A stretch of 64,000 nt of DNA from Eudorina sp. 2006-703-Eu-15. Its lineage: Eukaryota; Chlorophyta; Chlorophyceae; Chlamydomonadales; Volvocaceae. The notes under the pieces are model-generated. The model made no database searches and was not told the DNA's origin. It worked only from the letters and a program-made list of their open reading frames with translations. The position numbers were made by a program, and so were the translations under genes. Below, in pieces: positions 11,852 through 38,748 of this stretch (the first letter of the stretch is position 1; each line of letters begins with the position of its first letter). Location: contig BDSI01000030.1 in NCBI GenBank assembly GCA_003117195.1, forward strand, positions 425,211 to 489,210, in the 5' to 3' direction.

Positions 11852-12811
11852 CTGGGGAATCGCGGGGGCGAGGGGCGGGGGGCGGGCAGGCCGGGCGGCG
11901 AACCGGCGGTGAGTTTTAGGGGGGCTGTAGGGGTGCTGGAGTGATCCGAGATCGGTGGAAACAAGCATCAAGCTTGCAGGCGCGCTGATCGTTAAGGCGC
12001 ATTTACAACAGGTGCTCTGGGATCATATACACAGCGTCAGAGCTGAGTATGGATGCAATGGGTATACAGATGGGCGCTATTCAGGTGGGTGGCAAGCAGG
12101 TGGGTACCAGATGAGGGGGGATCGGACATACAATGCAGGGCGGGCAGGTCCGGGTGAGGGGAGCGAGGCATGGCAGGCCGGGACGGGCGGGGTGTGTCGA
12201 GAGAGCGGACGGAATGCCGTCCCTCGGCGTTTCTCGGGCCTCTGTAAGGGGCGCGGCTGATGCCCGTAGGGCACGCTTATTGGAGTTGCGGCCTGCCCCG
12301 GAGAGTGAATCGTTCAACCGGTGGCCCCCCAGGCGACGCCCCTCTGAAATGCGTGCGTCGTAGGGACCGCGTGAGGACGGGCAAGTCACGATTGAGCGCG
12401 GCAGCGCGCGGCGCACACCCTGTTGCATGGCGCCCCCGAGCTGCTGTCGGGATGGAGAGGCCTCCGGGTGCTGTCAACCGTGTCATCAACTGTAACCCAA
12501 ATGGGAACCGCACAGCGCTACACCATGTGGTGCTGTGCGGCGGGCTACTGTCAGTAATGTCCATGTGGGAAACGGATCATTGCCCTAGATGTGACGATCC
12601 GGCTGAGTCTCAGCTATGATGTTCCATGTCGGATCAGTGACCGTCGAAACGTACCTAGCGTCGGCTGCGGGAGGAAGGACCAGGCATGAAGACCACCTCT
12701 GCGATCATGAGGGTATGCGCAATCAATTGCCACAGAGCGTTCTTCGCGGCGGAGAGACGGTCGCGTTTGTCAGCAGCACTTGGAAGGCCGAGGGCCCCGC
12801 GTCGGTGCGCA

Positions 12812-12886
12812 CCCGTGGCTGTGAACGCCGTAAGCGCATGCGAGCGCTAGTAGAACGACGTGCGGAAGGTAATTGCGGATCTTCAT
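12812..12886 (-). CDS. Candidate signal-peptide exon of the matrix protein
   Basis: ATG at 12886-12884 opens MKIRNYLPHVVLLALACAYG-VHS, a good secretory signal with a hydrophobic core and small residues before the cut. It lies upstream, on the same strand, of the Pro-rich protein gene. The obvious donors (CACGG|GTGCGC or TCCAA|GTGCTG) leave phase 2, which does not match the exon at 11851, so at least one more exon must lie between. Linkage to that gene is inferred from position only. Confidence 0.45.
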
Positions 12887-14023
12887 GATGCCGAACCTTA
12901 TCCCGCCAGTAAGCGCGTTACACTATCGGCGGCTCTAGCCGCGAACACCCCCAAGCACGCCTCTTAAAGAATGGTTTTATACCAAATGATTTTTTGTGAT
13001 TGAGATTGACGTAATCCGCGCCCGTGTTGTAGGCTTGCCCCATACAGTCACACAGGTACATCGTACACGACCGGTTCAGTTCAGAACATTTGCCTCGCTA
13101 CGGTATATTTGCTTTGATATGATTACAATTTAACATCTTATAAGTCGCACAACCCAAGTGAAGGCTTTGCATGGGCAGATACATCTTGCACGAGCACGAA
13201 AGTGTGATACTCCTGCTTGTGCGGTCGATTGACATCGCAAGGAAAGCACATACGTCTGGATTAATAGTAATTATTGAAATCTGCTATTGATGAAAAAGCC
13301 TGAAAAAGCCAGCTGATGGCGGGCCACTGCTTTGATACCGTAGCTGGCTTGCCGGTATCCTGAAACTCTTACAAGCATATCGCCGCACACATCAGTCTTA
13401 TAGATAAATATATAAAATTTAGAACATTGGTACGATTGGACGTCTAAGAAGATCGATCAACGATCACGAGGGTCGCTGCCATCGCAAAGGCCAAATGAGT
13501 TCAAGGGTCCAAACACCGGCGTAAAACCAAAGGCAGTTAAATTCCAATTTCAGTCCCGAATGGGAACATGTGTCCCTCACGGATGGGTCTCTCGTAGCGC
13601 TTAGCGACGCGCAGTTCGACAGGAATAGGAGTCGGACATACATGATGAGGCAGCGAATACATGAATACCTTTGGCAAGCAAATTTATATTTACGAATTAT
13701 TATATGAGATGCCAATAGCTCCATGAGCTGATCGTCTGCCGACTAGGCCCACAAGAACCCCATACCCCAATCACGCTCAATCGAAAACTGATCCCTTCTG
13801 ATGTAAGTATAACAAAGTGTTGACAGACATTCCGCTGTTGCGGTCAGCGTTCTTCACAAGACACGTTGACTCCTCGTGCAATGGCGTCCCGTGCATGTGC
13901 CCTCCGAGCAGCTCTGCGCCGTATGCAAGCAAATCTCTGCGCACTTGCGCGCTTGCCATGACGTTTGATGGGTTCACACGGAGTGTGTATTTTAGTGTAC
14001 AGGGCGGTGGGCCACCGGTACCC

Positions 14024-14025
<2 letters not shown>

Positions 14026-14062
<37 letters not shown>
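14026..14062 (+). repeat. (CTTG)n microsatellite
   Basis: About nine perfect copies of the tetranucleotide GCTT/CTTG. Confidence 0.95.
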
Positions 14063-14064
<2 letters not shown>

Positions 14065-15029
14065 GTCTGGGAACTACGCCCCAGCGAGGTGTCTCAACGG
14101 AAGGGTGTGAATCTAGGGTTGCACACGAAGCCGAATCCGCTGGTACGGCAGGTACGGCGCCGGGATCTCTCTGGGGAGGAGCACATCTGAAGCATGATGA
14201 CTGACGAGCGGGCCTGCTCATCATCGTGGCGCATCGCACCCTTCCTAAGCGAGGACGGACTGGCCCTATCAGGTTTGTGTGCTGAAGCGGGCGCCGTCGT
14301 CGGCAGCAGCGCCTCATCCCGTCCCGCCAGTCGAGCCTCAGCGCGCTGGGGTTCATCTTCGCAATACTGCGGCCGCGAGCCCGAAACACACGCAGGCGCA
14401 CCGCCCCCCTCCAGCAGCACGCTGCATTTAGTTTCGCCGGCCGGCAGGGCCCCCACAGGCCCACAGCGACCCGCGACACCACAAGCAGCGGTAGCCCCTA
14501 AACTCCTCTGCAGGTATCTCACGCAACTTGCCTCTTCCTAGACGCGACTTTCACAAGCCGGCCGTCCGCGATGTGTCCACACTGCTACCTGGGCCACTGG
14601 TGCCCGGTAACGTCCTCATCGATATGTCGGGGTCATGTAGGCAACGGCCAACGGTCAACGGCCGGAGGGCCCCGGAGCTCCACCCTACCCACATCCACCC
14701 TTTCGTTCTGGGGTCCGCCCAACAGCCTCACCCGGTCACCCATCCATCCATACTTGCAGCAGTCGTAGGCCTGCAGGCGCACGTCAGTACGCTGACGGCT
14801 GACCGGACTGCCGGTGTCGTGGTGGGGTGTCGCCCGCCCGCATCTCCCCCTCTGCCGACCCCCTCCCCCTCTTCACTCTCGCCTCCCTGCTCCCTCCCTC
14901 GTCCCCAAACCCACCTCCCTCGCCGATCTACAGCCCCCAACCCCGATCCCCCGTCAGGCCCCATTTCCTCCCACCGCCCATCTCCCCGCCCAGCCACCAC
15001 TCAGCCACCGTTCACCTATCTGAGTCTCG

Positions 15030-15031
<2 letters not shown>

Positions 15032-15071
<40 letters not shown>

Positions 15072-15107
15072 ACCAGCCAGCCAGCCAGCCAGCCAGCCTG
15101 TCAGCCA
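15032..15107 (+). repeat. (CAGC)n microsatellite
   Basis: About eighteen copies of CAGC with two single-base interruptions, just past the 3' end of the DHX16 gene. Confidence 0.95.
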
Positions 15108-15137
15108 GCAGTCATCTCGCCCGCCCGGTTGACCTCC

Positions 15138-29803
<14,666 letters not shown>

Positions 29804-30697
29804 GGCGACCGCGGCGGCAACCGCTCAGGGGAGGGCCGGATGGGAGGGGGGGCCGGCCCGGGGGGGGGGGAGCCGAGGCTGTGCTGTGGTGCCGTGGAAA
29901 GGGGATCGCGCTGCCCCCTTTATTGTTCTGACGGTCACTGCACCATATACTAGCACCACACGAGTGATTCTTGAGAGGTGCGGGATGTGACGGAGCACTC
30001 AGGTTGCGAGGCTAGATGACGGATGCTTGCAACAAGACTCAGAGGCATACTAAATTGTCCATTAATTGTTTCCACGCTTTGTTTGTGGACAGTAAGCTCA
30101 ACCGAGAATTAGCATCGTGCCAGGCCTTGGCCGACAGCTTACGCCCAAAAAGCTGACCGGCGTGCAATGAACATAGGCATGGACAATATGAGGTTAGATA
30201 ATGGCTGATCAACTACATACATTGGACTGTAGTTACATTGATTGCCGACGCCTGTATTAACATTTCCGTACGGTAGTTGTTTTTGGGGCCTTCAGGCGAC
30301 CATGTGTTTAATTGCTTTGACCATTTGATTTTAAGTGGGCAAGGCGCTTCGGAGGTGATGGGTGTTTGATGAGTGCGCTTCTACAAAATTGGACTCCGAG
30401 AGCCGCACAAGTAGGGTATGGAGTAATTGGTCAAATGACGATGCAGTTCTAGCAGAGATTTGAATCACCGTTGATCGAAAGCTTTACTTGTTCATTTCCA
30501 GCAGTTTCTCCCGAAGAGCTTTGTGGCGCCCATCCAGCGGGTGCATCGTTATTTTTGCGTGTTTCACGGTGCATGACTTTCCAGCGTACAAACTATAATT
30601 GCGTTTCCTACCTTGACTGAAATCGCCAAGTGGTTCTGCTTATTCCCTTCCAATCCTGGTGACGGACGCTGGGCAAGTCAGGCGAACCCACCCATAA
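29804..30697. promoter_or_regulatory. Shared upstream region of DHX16 and the MIF4G gene
   Basis: The two genes start at 29803 (-) and 30698 (+), so the 894 bp between them must hold both 5' UTRs and promoters. Composition switches to AT-richer between about 29990 and 30650. I see no strong TATA box and no open frame worth calling. Confidence 0.6.
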
Positions 30698-33600
30698 ATG
30701 GCACCGAGCTGCGCGCCCTCAACATCAGCAACATCTGAAGCCAGCCAGCAGGCGGCAGTAGCTGGTTGTCTGGCGCGGCTTAGGCCCGGACACTTCCAGG
30801 CGAAGCGGCTTGCTTTTGAAATCCGCGATGTTGGTACGTGAATCTGCAGACTTCCAAACAGATGCTTGCTTGCTCACGCCACTGTACGGCAACCCTACGC
30901 AGTTTGTGGCTCCGAGCGGCTTTCCCCTCCGTCTGCTGCTGCAGGATTCACCCCTGCCGGCAGCCTGGACACCCTCCAGCTGCTCGTCCGCGGCATTTTT
31001 GACCGAGCGATGACTGAACCAGAGCGCTACGCCGCGCCCTGCGCGGCGCTGTGCTTCTCCCTCACTCCCATCCTGCCCACCTTCAAGCCGCCGGGCGCCC
31101 TCACAGCCGCGGCCAAAGCCAAGCGGATCGACTTCCGACAGACGTTGCTGAACATGTGCCAGCGCAAGTTTGAATCAGCTTGTGTCTCCAATTTTGGCGG
31201 GAAAGCTGCCGCACAGAACGGTGCCCAACAAAATGGCGTCGCGGTTGACGGCGGCGGCGCCGGCTCCTCGGCCGCCACGCTGTCGGGCAGCTTGCAGTTC
31301 CTGGCATGCCTCTATCTGCACCACCTGCTAACCGACAGGTAAGGTCAGGTGGGGCCAACTGGCGCTGCCTGGCTTTGGGTATAGAACCCACAGCAACACC
31401 TTGCTGCAAGGCTAGGAGTCTGCCAGCGCTCGGCGGCGGGGCAGCAGAGCAACCGTGTCGAGGGATGTACGCGGGGAATCTGCTGACGTGCGACCCACGA
31501 CAAAAAAACTCAACGTGCTGTGCGAATCCACTTGAAAAGAGAAACTGCACGGAAGCACGTGGTCCCGTCCTTGCCGCCATCTTAATATCCACACTGCACA
31601 CTAAGACGCGTTATGCTTCCAACGCCCAGATGAGAGTTCGAGGAGCGCTCCCTGGCCGTCCTGGCCCGCCCGCGTTGTCCCTCTGGCAGGATCATGCTGT
31701 CGTGTCTTGCGATGGTGGCGTCGGGCAGCCTCGGCGGCCGCGGAAGTTCCGGCACGGGTGGCGGCGGCGAGGAAGCCCAGCCCGAGCTTCTGACGGGCGG
31801 CAATGTGCCCGAGCGGGTGGAGTGCCTGGTCAGGGCGCTGATGATTGCTGGCCGACAGGTACGGGCTGATCTGGGTCGCGGGGGAGGGGGTTGGACAGTA
31901 AGCCTTAACGTCGGGCCACGTCCATGGACTGCGATGATAATCACCCAAGTCAATGCCAGCCACCTAATCGCTGCGACGCGGTTCTTGCCGCGCCCACGTC
32001 ACGAACGCAATGCAGCTGGACGAGTGCCTGGCGGAGCAGTACCGACCCGTCCTGGAGGGCCTGTACGGCCAGCTGGCGGCGCACAAGGCCCAGACGCCTT
32101 CGGAGCTGTCGCCGGCGGTGCAGGTCTCCCTGGAGCAGCTGCTGGAGCTGCGGGCCGGGCGCTGGGCGGCGTGGCCGGGGGTCCCGGGCATCTCAGGTCC
32201 CGCCGGAGCCCCCCGGGTGGCCCACGGGTCGGTCCGGGTGCAGGCCTCGGGCGCGGCGCCGCCGAAGAGCGGCAACGGCTGCGCCGTGGGCCTGATGTCG
32301 GGGACAGGAGCGCTGGGCGCAGGGGCAGCGGCGGCGTCGCGAGTGGCGAAGAACGGTGCCGGGGTGGTAGTAGTCCACCGATCCTCCGGACGAATCGTGG
32401 TGGCGGCGCCGGGCTCGGCGACTGCAGGCGCAGGCGCGGGGGGCCCGGCAGCAGCGATGGCGGCGGCGGCGGCGCTGTGGCAGTCGGCGGCGCCGCCGCC
32501 GCAGAACGGCCGCAGTAGCAACCCCGGGAATCAGGCGGTGGAGACGGGAGCCGCGGGCGGGCTCACTCCGGCGGCCGCCGCTCTCCGGCGGCAGCAGCAG
32601 CAGGGCAGCAGTAGCAGCAGCAGCCTCATGGCCATGGATGGGGTCTGGGAGCTGGGCCCGGACAACTACAGCGAGATCCGGGGCCAGCTGCTGTCACCGC
32701 AGGCGACCAGCTCGCCGGCCACACTCGAGGTGCGGCGGGCAGGCGGTGCGGCCGCATCCCTGCACGTGCGGCGCATGCGAGTGCGGATGTACTCAAATGT
32801 AGAACTTGGTGATGGGATCCGGCAGAGCCCAGTGCCGGTTTTGTTAGTCGGAAGGAACAAAGGGAGGAAGGGAGCGCGGAAGGCTGGGAGTTCAATTGAT
32901 ATTGAAAAGAGCAAAGAAACCCAGAAACGAACCCGGTCACACCCAGGATGGAAGGGAGCGAGGAAGGAAGGAAAGAGAGAGGACCTGCCGACCGGACAGG
33001 CGAGGGTAGGGCCCATGTTCAGCTGCGGACGTGCGGCTGCCCCCATGACAGGCAGGGCCAAACACTGCATCTGCCGACACCGCCCGGTGTGCTTGAAGCT
33101 GCCGTTAAAGCGGCTTTGGTACAGAAGCCGTAAAGCGGGCGTGGTGACGGCTGCGGTGCAGAGGCAGCTGACCGGTCCAGCAGGAAGGCTTACGAGCCTA
33201 CAGAGCGGTGCGATCCGGACAAGTCCCTGAGTTGAGAACGGCCTTGCACGTGTTGTTACGTTATCCCTGGATTATTGTTCTTCTTATATAGTTCTTCTTG
33301 GATCGCAGGCTATGGCGGATGAGCTGGTGGAATCGGCGGTGGAAGCATCCGGTGGGGACCCGGGCTGTCGCTGCTGGGGCATGCCTGCCGGTACGGCACA
33401 CGCGGCGGCCACGGCGGAAGCGGCGGCGGCGGCGCTGACCGACGAACAGTGGGCGGAGCTGGTACGGCAGCAGTGGGATGCGCAGGTGGCCGCGTGCGAC
33501 ATCTACGTGCGCCTCTGCTCGGACGCCCTCCAACAGATGAGTACGGCGACGCCGTCCGTTGCCAGTGCCGTACATCCGGTGGGCGGTTCGGTGGCTGCGT

Positions 33601-34751
33601 GCAACAGCGGCGGCGCGGCAGCAGAGCCGTCCCCTGCGGGACCATCGGCAGTGGACGGCAGCAACGGCGCGGCGGCCGGCGCCTCCGCCGGCGATACGGG
33701 CCGGATTTTCCGGCGACTGCTGCTGTCTGCGGCGCAGACCCATTTCGAGCGCTGCCTGGCTGCGCTGCTGCCGGTGCAGCCTCCGGCATCCGCCGCGACT
33801 GAGTTGACCTCACCGTCCGGCTCCATCACTAATCTCACAGCTGCGGCGGCATCCTCCGGCGGCGGCGAGGCAGGCGCGCCACCGCAGCAGCAAGCCGCCC
33901 CGGCGGACGCAATCAGTGGCGGCGGCGGCGCCGCGGCCGCGCCGCGCCGCGCCTGGGCCGACATGCCGGTGGCGGCACCCGATGCGGCGGAGGCGGTGCA
34001 GCGCGCACGCGGGGTTTGCCACCTGCTGCTGGGGCTGTTACGGTACGGCATCCTGACGCCGCGCATTGTACTGCACGGCGCGGCGGCGCTAGTGGAGGGC
34101 GCGGCGGCCGGCTCGGGGCCGTGCTTGCAGTGCGCCTGCATCCTTCTTGCCGGCGCGGGGAAGCAGGTGGGCGCGAGGAGTTGTTACGAACACATTTCGG
34201 TTTGGTTGAGGGACAGCCGGTTAGGCGGTGGCTTGTTTTTTTGCGCCTGGCACTGCGCAACCTGCCTGTTCCGTTGTTTGTGTGGCCACTGCTTGGCGCA
34301 GTCGTTTGTCACGCCATACAGGTTGGGGGTTTACCTCATCACAACCGGCATACGATGAAGCAAGAAACGCTGAGCTGACGTTACACGTGTTGCGGTTAGA
34401 AATATGGGCTTTACAAGCTGCTGGATCTGGATGCGATCTGGATCAGGATCAGGATCAGGGTGGCGTCTGGGAAGTATCTCTGAACTGATGTGGGTCCCGT
34501 GCTGTGCCCCGCAGTCCCGCTCGTTCCGAGCATCGGAGATGGCGGCGTTCACCTCCCTGGTCAAGCGGGTGCAGCATATGGCGGATGCCGACAAAGCGGC
34601 GGCGAACGGCGGCACCACAGCCGCAACCGGCGAGGATGCCCGCAGCAACGGCGACGGCGACGGAACCCCGACGGCAGCTGGTCGGGAGGATATGGAGGAC
34701 CGGCGGCGCTTCGTGGAGTGGTTGATGAGGGAGCTGCGTGCGGCGCAGTGA
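30698..34751 (+). CDS. Tandem MIF4G-domain protein, eIF4G-like
   Basis: Exons 30698-30833, 30945-31338, 31690-31858, 32016 to about 32729, 33309-34166 and 34515-34751; about 835 aa if exon 4 ends at the phase-0 donor GAG|GTGCGG. The first MIF4G domain begins almost at the N terminus: LRPGHFQAKRLAFEIRDVGF, LQLLVRGIFDRAMTEPERYA, FRQTLLNMCQRKFESAC, DRIMLSCLAMV, LEQLLELRAGRW. A Gly/Ala/Gln-rich linker follows. A second MIF4G-like unit shows VAACDIYVRLCSDAL, FRRLLLSAAQTHFERCL, VCHLLLGLLRYGILTPRIVL and CILLAGAGKQ. MIF4G is the helical-repeat domain that binds eIF4A-type helicases, so a role in translation initiation or mRNA decay is likely. No eIF4E-binding segment precedes domain 1 and no MA3 domain is seen. 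The join between exons 4 and 5 is the weakest point; two separate genes cannot be fully excluded. Confidence 0.8.
32891..32947 (+). repeat. Dispersed repeat B, diverged
   Basis: TTCAATTGATATTGAAAAGA then AGAAACCCAGAAACGAACCC and GGTCACACCCAG, in the intron between the two MIF4G units. Confidence 0.7.
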
Positions 34752-34794
34752 CCCGTGGGCCGGTAGCCGGCAGGAGCTCAAGAATACGAGAAAC

Positions 34795-34960
34795 CAATGG
34801 CCGTCCCGTTCAGGTGCTCCGAAACCGGATGGGACGGACACGTCAGGCAGCGCCTCCGAACCCTGTGAGGTTATGCAACGCCTCCGAAACCGGTTAGGCG
34901 GTCAGCGCCTCCGAGCCTCCGAAACCGATCAGGCCAGGCAGCGCCTCACCGAGACCATCG
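34795..34960 (+). repeat. Degenerate tandem repeat in the MIF4G 3' UTR
   Basis: Units of roughly 40 bp built around GCGCCTCCGAAACCG and GGTTAGGCGGTCAG/GATCAGGCCAGG repeat about four times with many changes, 45 bp after the stop. Confidence 0.7.
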
Positions 34961-35173
34961 GCGGGCTGGATTGAAGAATGGCGCTGGCTGGACCCAGCCG
35001 GCCAGGGTCATCCGCCGGGCTGCGTGAGAGGCTGCGTTGGGGGCTTGAGAAGTTAGGCATCGGCTCGGGCCGCAGACAGCGCGTTCCTGCAGCATGATGT
35101 AAGAGCGGCCGGCCTCCGTGTGCGGCGGCAGTATGCCTCTTTTTTCTCGAGTTACGTACGAGGAGAGCCTGCC

Positions 35174-35178
35174 TGTAA
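35174..35178 (+). terminator. Candidate polyadenylation signal TGTAA
   Basis: TGTAA in GCCTGTAAATGTGC lies 423 bp after the MIF4G gene stop, a usual 3' UTR length for this group of algae. Confidence 0.45.
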
Positions 35179-35179
35179 A

Positions 35180-37903
35180 TGTGCAAATAATGGCAGGATG
35201 TGTGTGTGTGTGTGGTCCTTCTCGCTGCGGTATTGTTTTGGTGTTGTTTGGTGGTGGCGTGTGGTGGTATATGCATAGCCAGGCGGCGGTGGTCTGTTGT
35301 GAGCTCCGTAGAACTCAGGTCACAACATGGTCACAACATGGTCATGGCGCATGGGTCGTCAGAGGGCAAGGCACATGTCCTGAGAGAGAGAGTCTGGGTT
35401 CCCCCTGACATCCAGGGTGGGTGTGATGGACATGACTGAGAAGGGTAGCCAGCCGCAGACAGTAGCTACGGACGGACGCTTCCACGCACGCAGAACACAC
35501 GTATCGTGTCAGGACCAGCGCTGACTGTGAAGCAGGGTCATCGAGGCAGTATGATGTCTAACGAGTACGGTATGTACGGATGTACGGCCGCTGAGCCTGG
35601 TGTGTTTGGGGAAGTGGTTGCACTGAAAAAGCAGAGACTTCACAACGGGGTTGGTGTGCAGACTGATGCGACACTTCAGGACATTGGGTGGGAAGCGGGC
35701 TGCACACGAATGTGGCGATGGAGGCTGTCCTCTCACGGCACGCTGGGCTGTCCGACAGCACAGTGTGCCGTACACAAGGCGGCCCCCACAGTTTCAGTGC
35801 TGCGTGGCAATCTTTTTAGGAAGGTGGGTAAAGGTACATTTAATACTGGCTGGGCAAAAACGATGATAGGTAAGCTGTGTCTTTTGGATGGATCATAATC
35901 GAATCGTTACAAGGTGGATCATGCTACAGCTGTGTTTGGAGCGGAGTGTGCCACATGATTTCAGTCCACCTGAGCGGAGCGCAAGCTGCTGCTGCAATGG
36001 AATTCGTACCCGACGGCAAGGTCAGGAGGCCTGCAGGGGCATGCGCCCCGGGCAGGCCGGGTCTTCACAGGCAGGGGGCGGCGAAGCGCCATTCGTACAG
36101 TCGTACACGCTGCCTGCGGAGTTGGCATGCGAGGCCCTCGGGACATGTAGTTGTGCTCCTCTGTGGAGCCAGGTCCGTGGCGCGGAGGCACTTCGCTTTG
36201 TTATTTGTGGCAACTGGGTACGGCCAACATCACGCGGGTAGGAGGTAACGGCCTTCCCGCCCTTAACGGTTCAGTGGGCAAGTGCGGTCAGCGACTATGA
36301 ACTAGATACTTTCTAAATAATAGAAGGTACATAGAAGGTATATTGTTAAGATAATGGTGATGTATCAGAGTGCATACGGTGCCGTCACATAGCAATCAGA
36401 CATGATTCCTGACAGCTGAGATATTGCTCATCCTTCTCTCCTAGCCCGCAGTGCAAAGGCAGCAACGTTACTACATTGTCCAGTCCTCGCCTGATCTTAA
36501 TGTCAAAGCTGTACCATGTTTGAAATGGCTGTCTCTGCCTGAAGGTTCCGTCGATGTGCGTTCTTCACTTTTAAACCAGGGACGAGGCACCGATGGAAAA
36601 CGGACGTACTGCTCCAACTTCAATAAACCTTCATAAAACCAGAGGATAAAATGAATGCAAAACCGATATATAAACCGTTCATCGTGACTCAGCAGATACC
36701 GCTTGGAAGCGCTTAGCAGTGAAGGCGACAATGGCCTTGTGTCCGGTTGCCACTCCCTGCGACTCCCTCCCCCCTTGTCGAACTGGCCCGCCGCAGAGTT
36801 GTCAGCGGCCCGCCGCCTCTGAACCTGGGCCCGCAGCCGCAAGGTAGGCCGCCAATGCGACGTCAGCAGCGTCAACGAACTCGCGGCCGACTTGGCTCTC
36901 TCTCTCTGACTTATCGCCTTCGCCCCGTGTGTCAGCTTCAGCAGTGAACCATGCAGCGCCGTGTGAGGGAAGGGCTCAACGCGCAACACCGTGCATTCCA
37001 GGGCTTCGGGCACACACGCACGGACCGGCGGGTTTTTGGATTGGTTGGCGCGCGGCGCCAGGGAAACGGCTGCACGGTGAATCTGCCGCATCTATTTAAA
37101 GGTGTATATTCCGTCTGAAGCCCCGTCATCCAGCAGTTTCTTCTTCCGTCCGCGCCTCATCGCTTCACTCCTCGTGACCGCACACATACATCTACCGATG
37201 ATGGGATTCTTGTCAAACACACCTACCGAGATGTTGCCCCGCCCTGACTGACAAAGTCGGTCGCATGGCCATATTGCGGACGACCAGCCAACGCAAGCAG
37301 GTTGGTGGCCCCTCCGGACTACTCAGCAGTTCGGGTAATAATGCACCCTATCTAGCTACCCGACGGATGGACGGATGGACGGACGGACGCACGGAGTACC
37401 GAGGGCGAGGTTTTTGTAATGTAACCGTTACCAGGTGGACCCGGAGGTTTGCAGACATGCCTTTCCTGTGAACTGCAGGAGCACGGCAACTCGGGGGGGC
37501 ACTGGCGGGCACGGGTGGGATGGCTTGGACGTTTTGTGTCGCCGAGATCCATCCATCCACCGCGACCAGCGCTGCCCCTGCTCGCTGGCCGGACCACGAC
37601 GGAGGGACCTGGTCTGTGAAGGAGGTCGGTAGGTTTAGTTGGCATTCAGGTGTGTGTGATGACAGCATGTTCGCCATCTACACACATCTTTGAGTAGGTT
37701 TCGTGCCCGCATCTGCATAAACCACCGAGCCTGACCTGCCGCCTCCGCCACTGCCGAAACCGCACTGAAGAAGATTATTGGGCTTCGGCTGGAGCCGTCG
37801 TCCGAGCGTGTTGACGCCGCAGTTGTATGGACCTGATAAGCGACCAGCAGGTATTCAAGGCGTATGAGTTTTGCGCGCTAGTTGCTTAACAATTATAACG
37901 AAG
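35180..37903. other. Gene-free stretch left of the palindrome
   Basis: No conserved exon series on either strand. The longest frame (36471-37091, minus, 206 codons) has no motif and no splice partners. A CGGATGGACGGACGG run lies near 37365. A piece of repeat F (GTAACCGTTACCAGGTGGAC) lies at 37418-37440. Confidence 0.5.
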
Positions 37904-37990
37904 GTTTCCGGGGGTTAGGGTCGCTAAACACTGGCGAGATGCTGCGTCTTTCAGTATGCATTGCTGTAAGCGTCTAAGGACGTGAGCTGG

Positions 37991-38422
37991 CTAGGGGTTT
38001 TCAAGGCCCACTTTACAATAAAAGCAAGCCGACTCATCTTCAATGTAACCGTTACCCGCCCCTGTGCACAAGGTATCAGAGGCTCCGACGGGGCCATCGC
38101 TTGCGCCCTTCCAGGGTGACGAGGACAACCAGGTACGCGTTATGAGCAGGGTTTTATCAAGTTCCTGGCCAGAGGTGTATTTCGGTAGGCACGCACTGCC
38201 GCGCACGGTCATCCTCTCGAAACACGGTTGCACATTTAGGCCTCTGCGCAGGAGCCCCTGCCCGAAGCAAGGCGGCCACGTCTCCGAGGCTTTCGATGAC
38301 TTCAGCCCCACCACCCACGCACGCAGACGGAGCAGCAGGGCCGTCTTGCCGTCTTCGCCGATACGCCGGTCCGACCCAGGATGCAGGTGGCCAGCACGGT
38401 CACGAGTGATGCCTGCAACCAT
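37991..38422 (-). other. Open frame in left arm of the inverted duplication
   Basis: 143 codons on the minus strand. Its middle, DRAGHLHPGSDRRIGEDGKT and ALLLRLRAWV.GLKSSKASE, is repeated on the plus strand in the right arm with one or two changes. Beyond the shared section the two frames diverge. I do not recognise a family; the GEDGKT string is too short to call a P-loop. It may be a transposon or captured-gene remnant. Confidence 0.4.
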
Positions 38423-38748
38423 GCTGAACTAACCGCCTGTATGTCGGCGCGTCCCCACACGCGCTGTTACACCAAGGCGTTGCAAGAAGCGGAGCACGGG
38501 CTGCAGCACCTGGAGGGTGTATGTACCACCTCTGTCTGCCCGTCTTCCATGCTTTCCACCTGACAGGCGCTGATGAATAATAATCGAGCCCCACGTATGT
38601 CTACCCTCGCGCGGCCTGGAGGAGTCATCGGCCGAAAAGCGGCCCCAAACGAAGGGCGAGTGGTGGGCGCGGTAGGTGAAATGTTCATTCGTTTCACCGC
38701 GCCCACCACATGAACACTCACCCTGCGTTTTAGGCCGCTTTTCGGCCG

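Larger units (their letters stand above)
12887..15137. other. Intergenic stretch with simple repeats
   Basis: The first kilobase is AT-richer and shows no coding pattern. CTTG and CAGC arrays occur at 14026-14062 and 15032-15107. Open frames at 13844-14541 on both strands overlap and have no recognisable motif. I see no supported gene. Confidence 0.55.

Noticed and set aside
13844..14541. Open frames on both strands over the (CTTG)n array
   Set aside because: Mutually overlapping, include the microsatellite as SKQASKQ-type repeats, and lack conserved sequence.
36471..37091. 206-codon open frame on the minus strand
   Set aside because: No domain, no splice partners, low-complexity Arg/Ala composition expected from GC-rich noncoding sequence.
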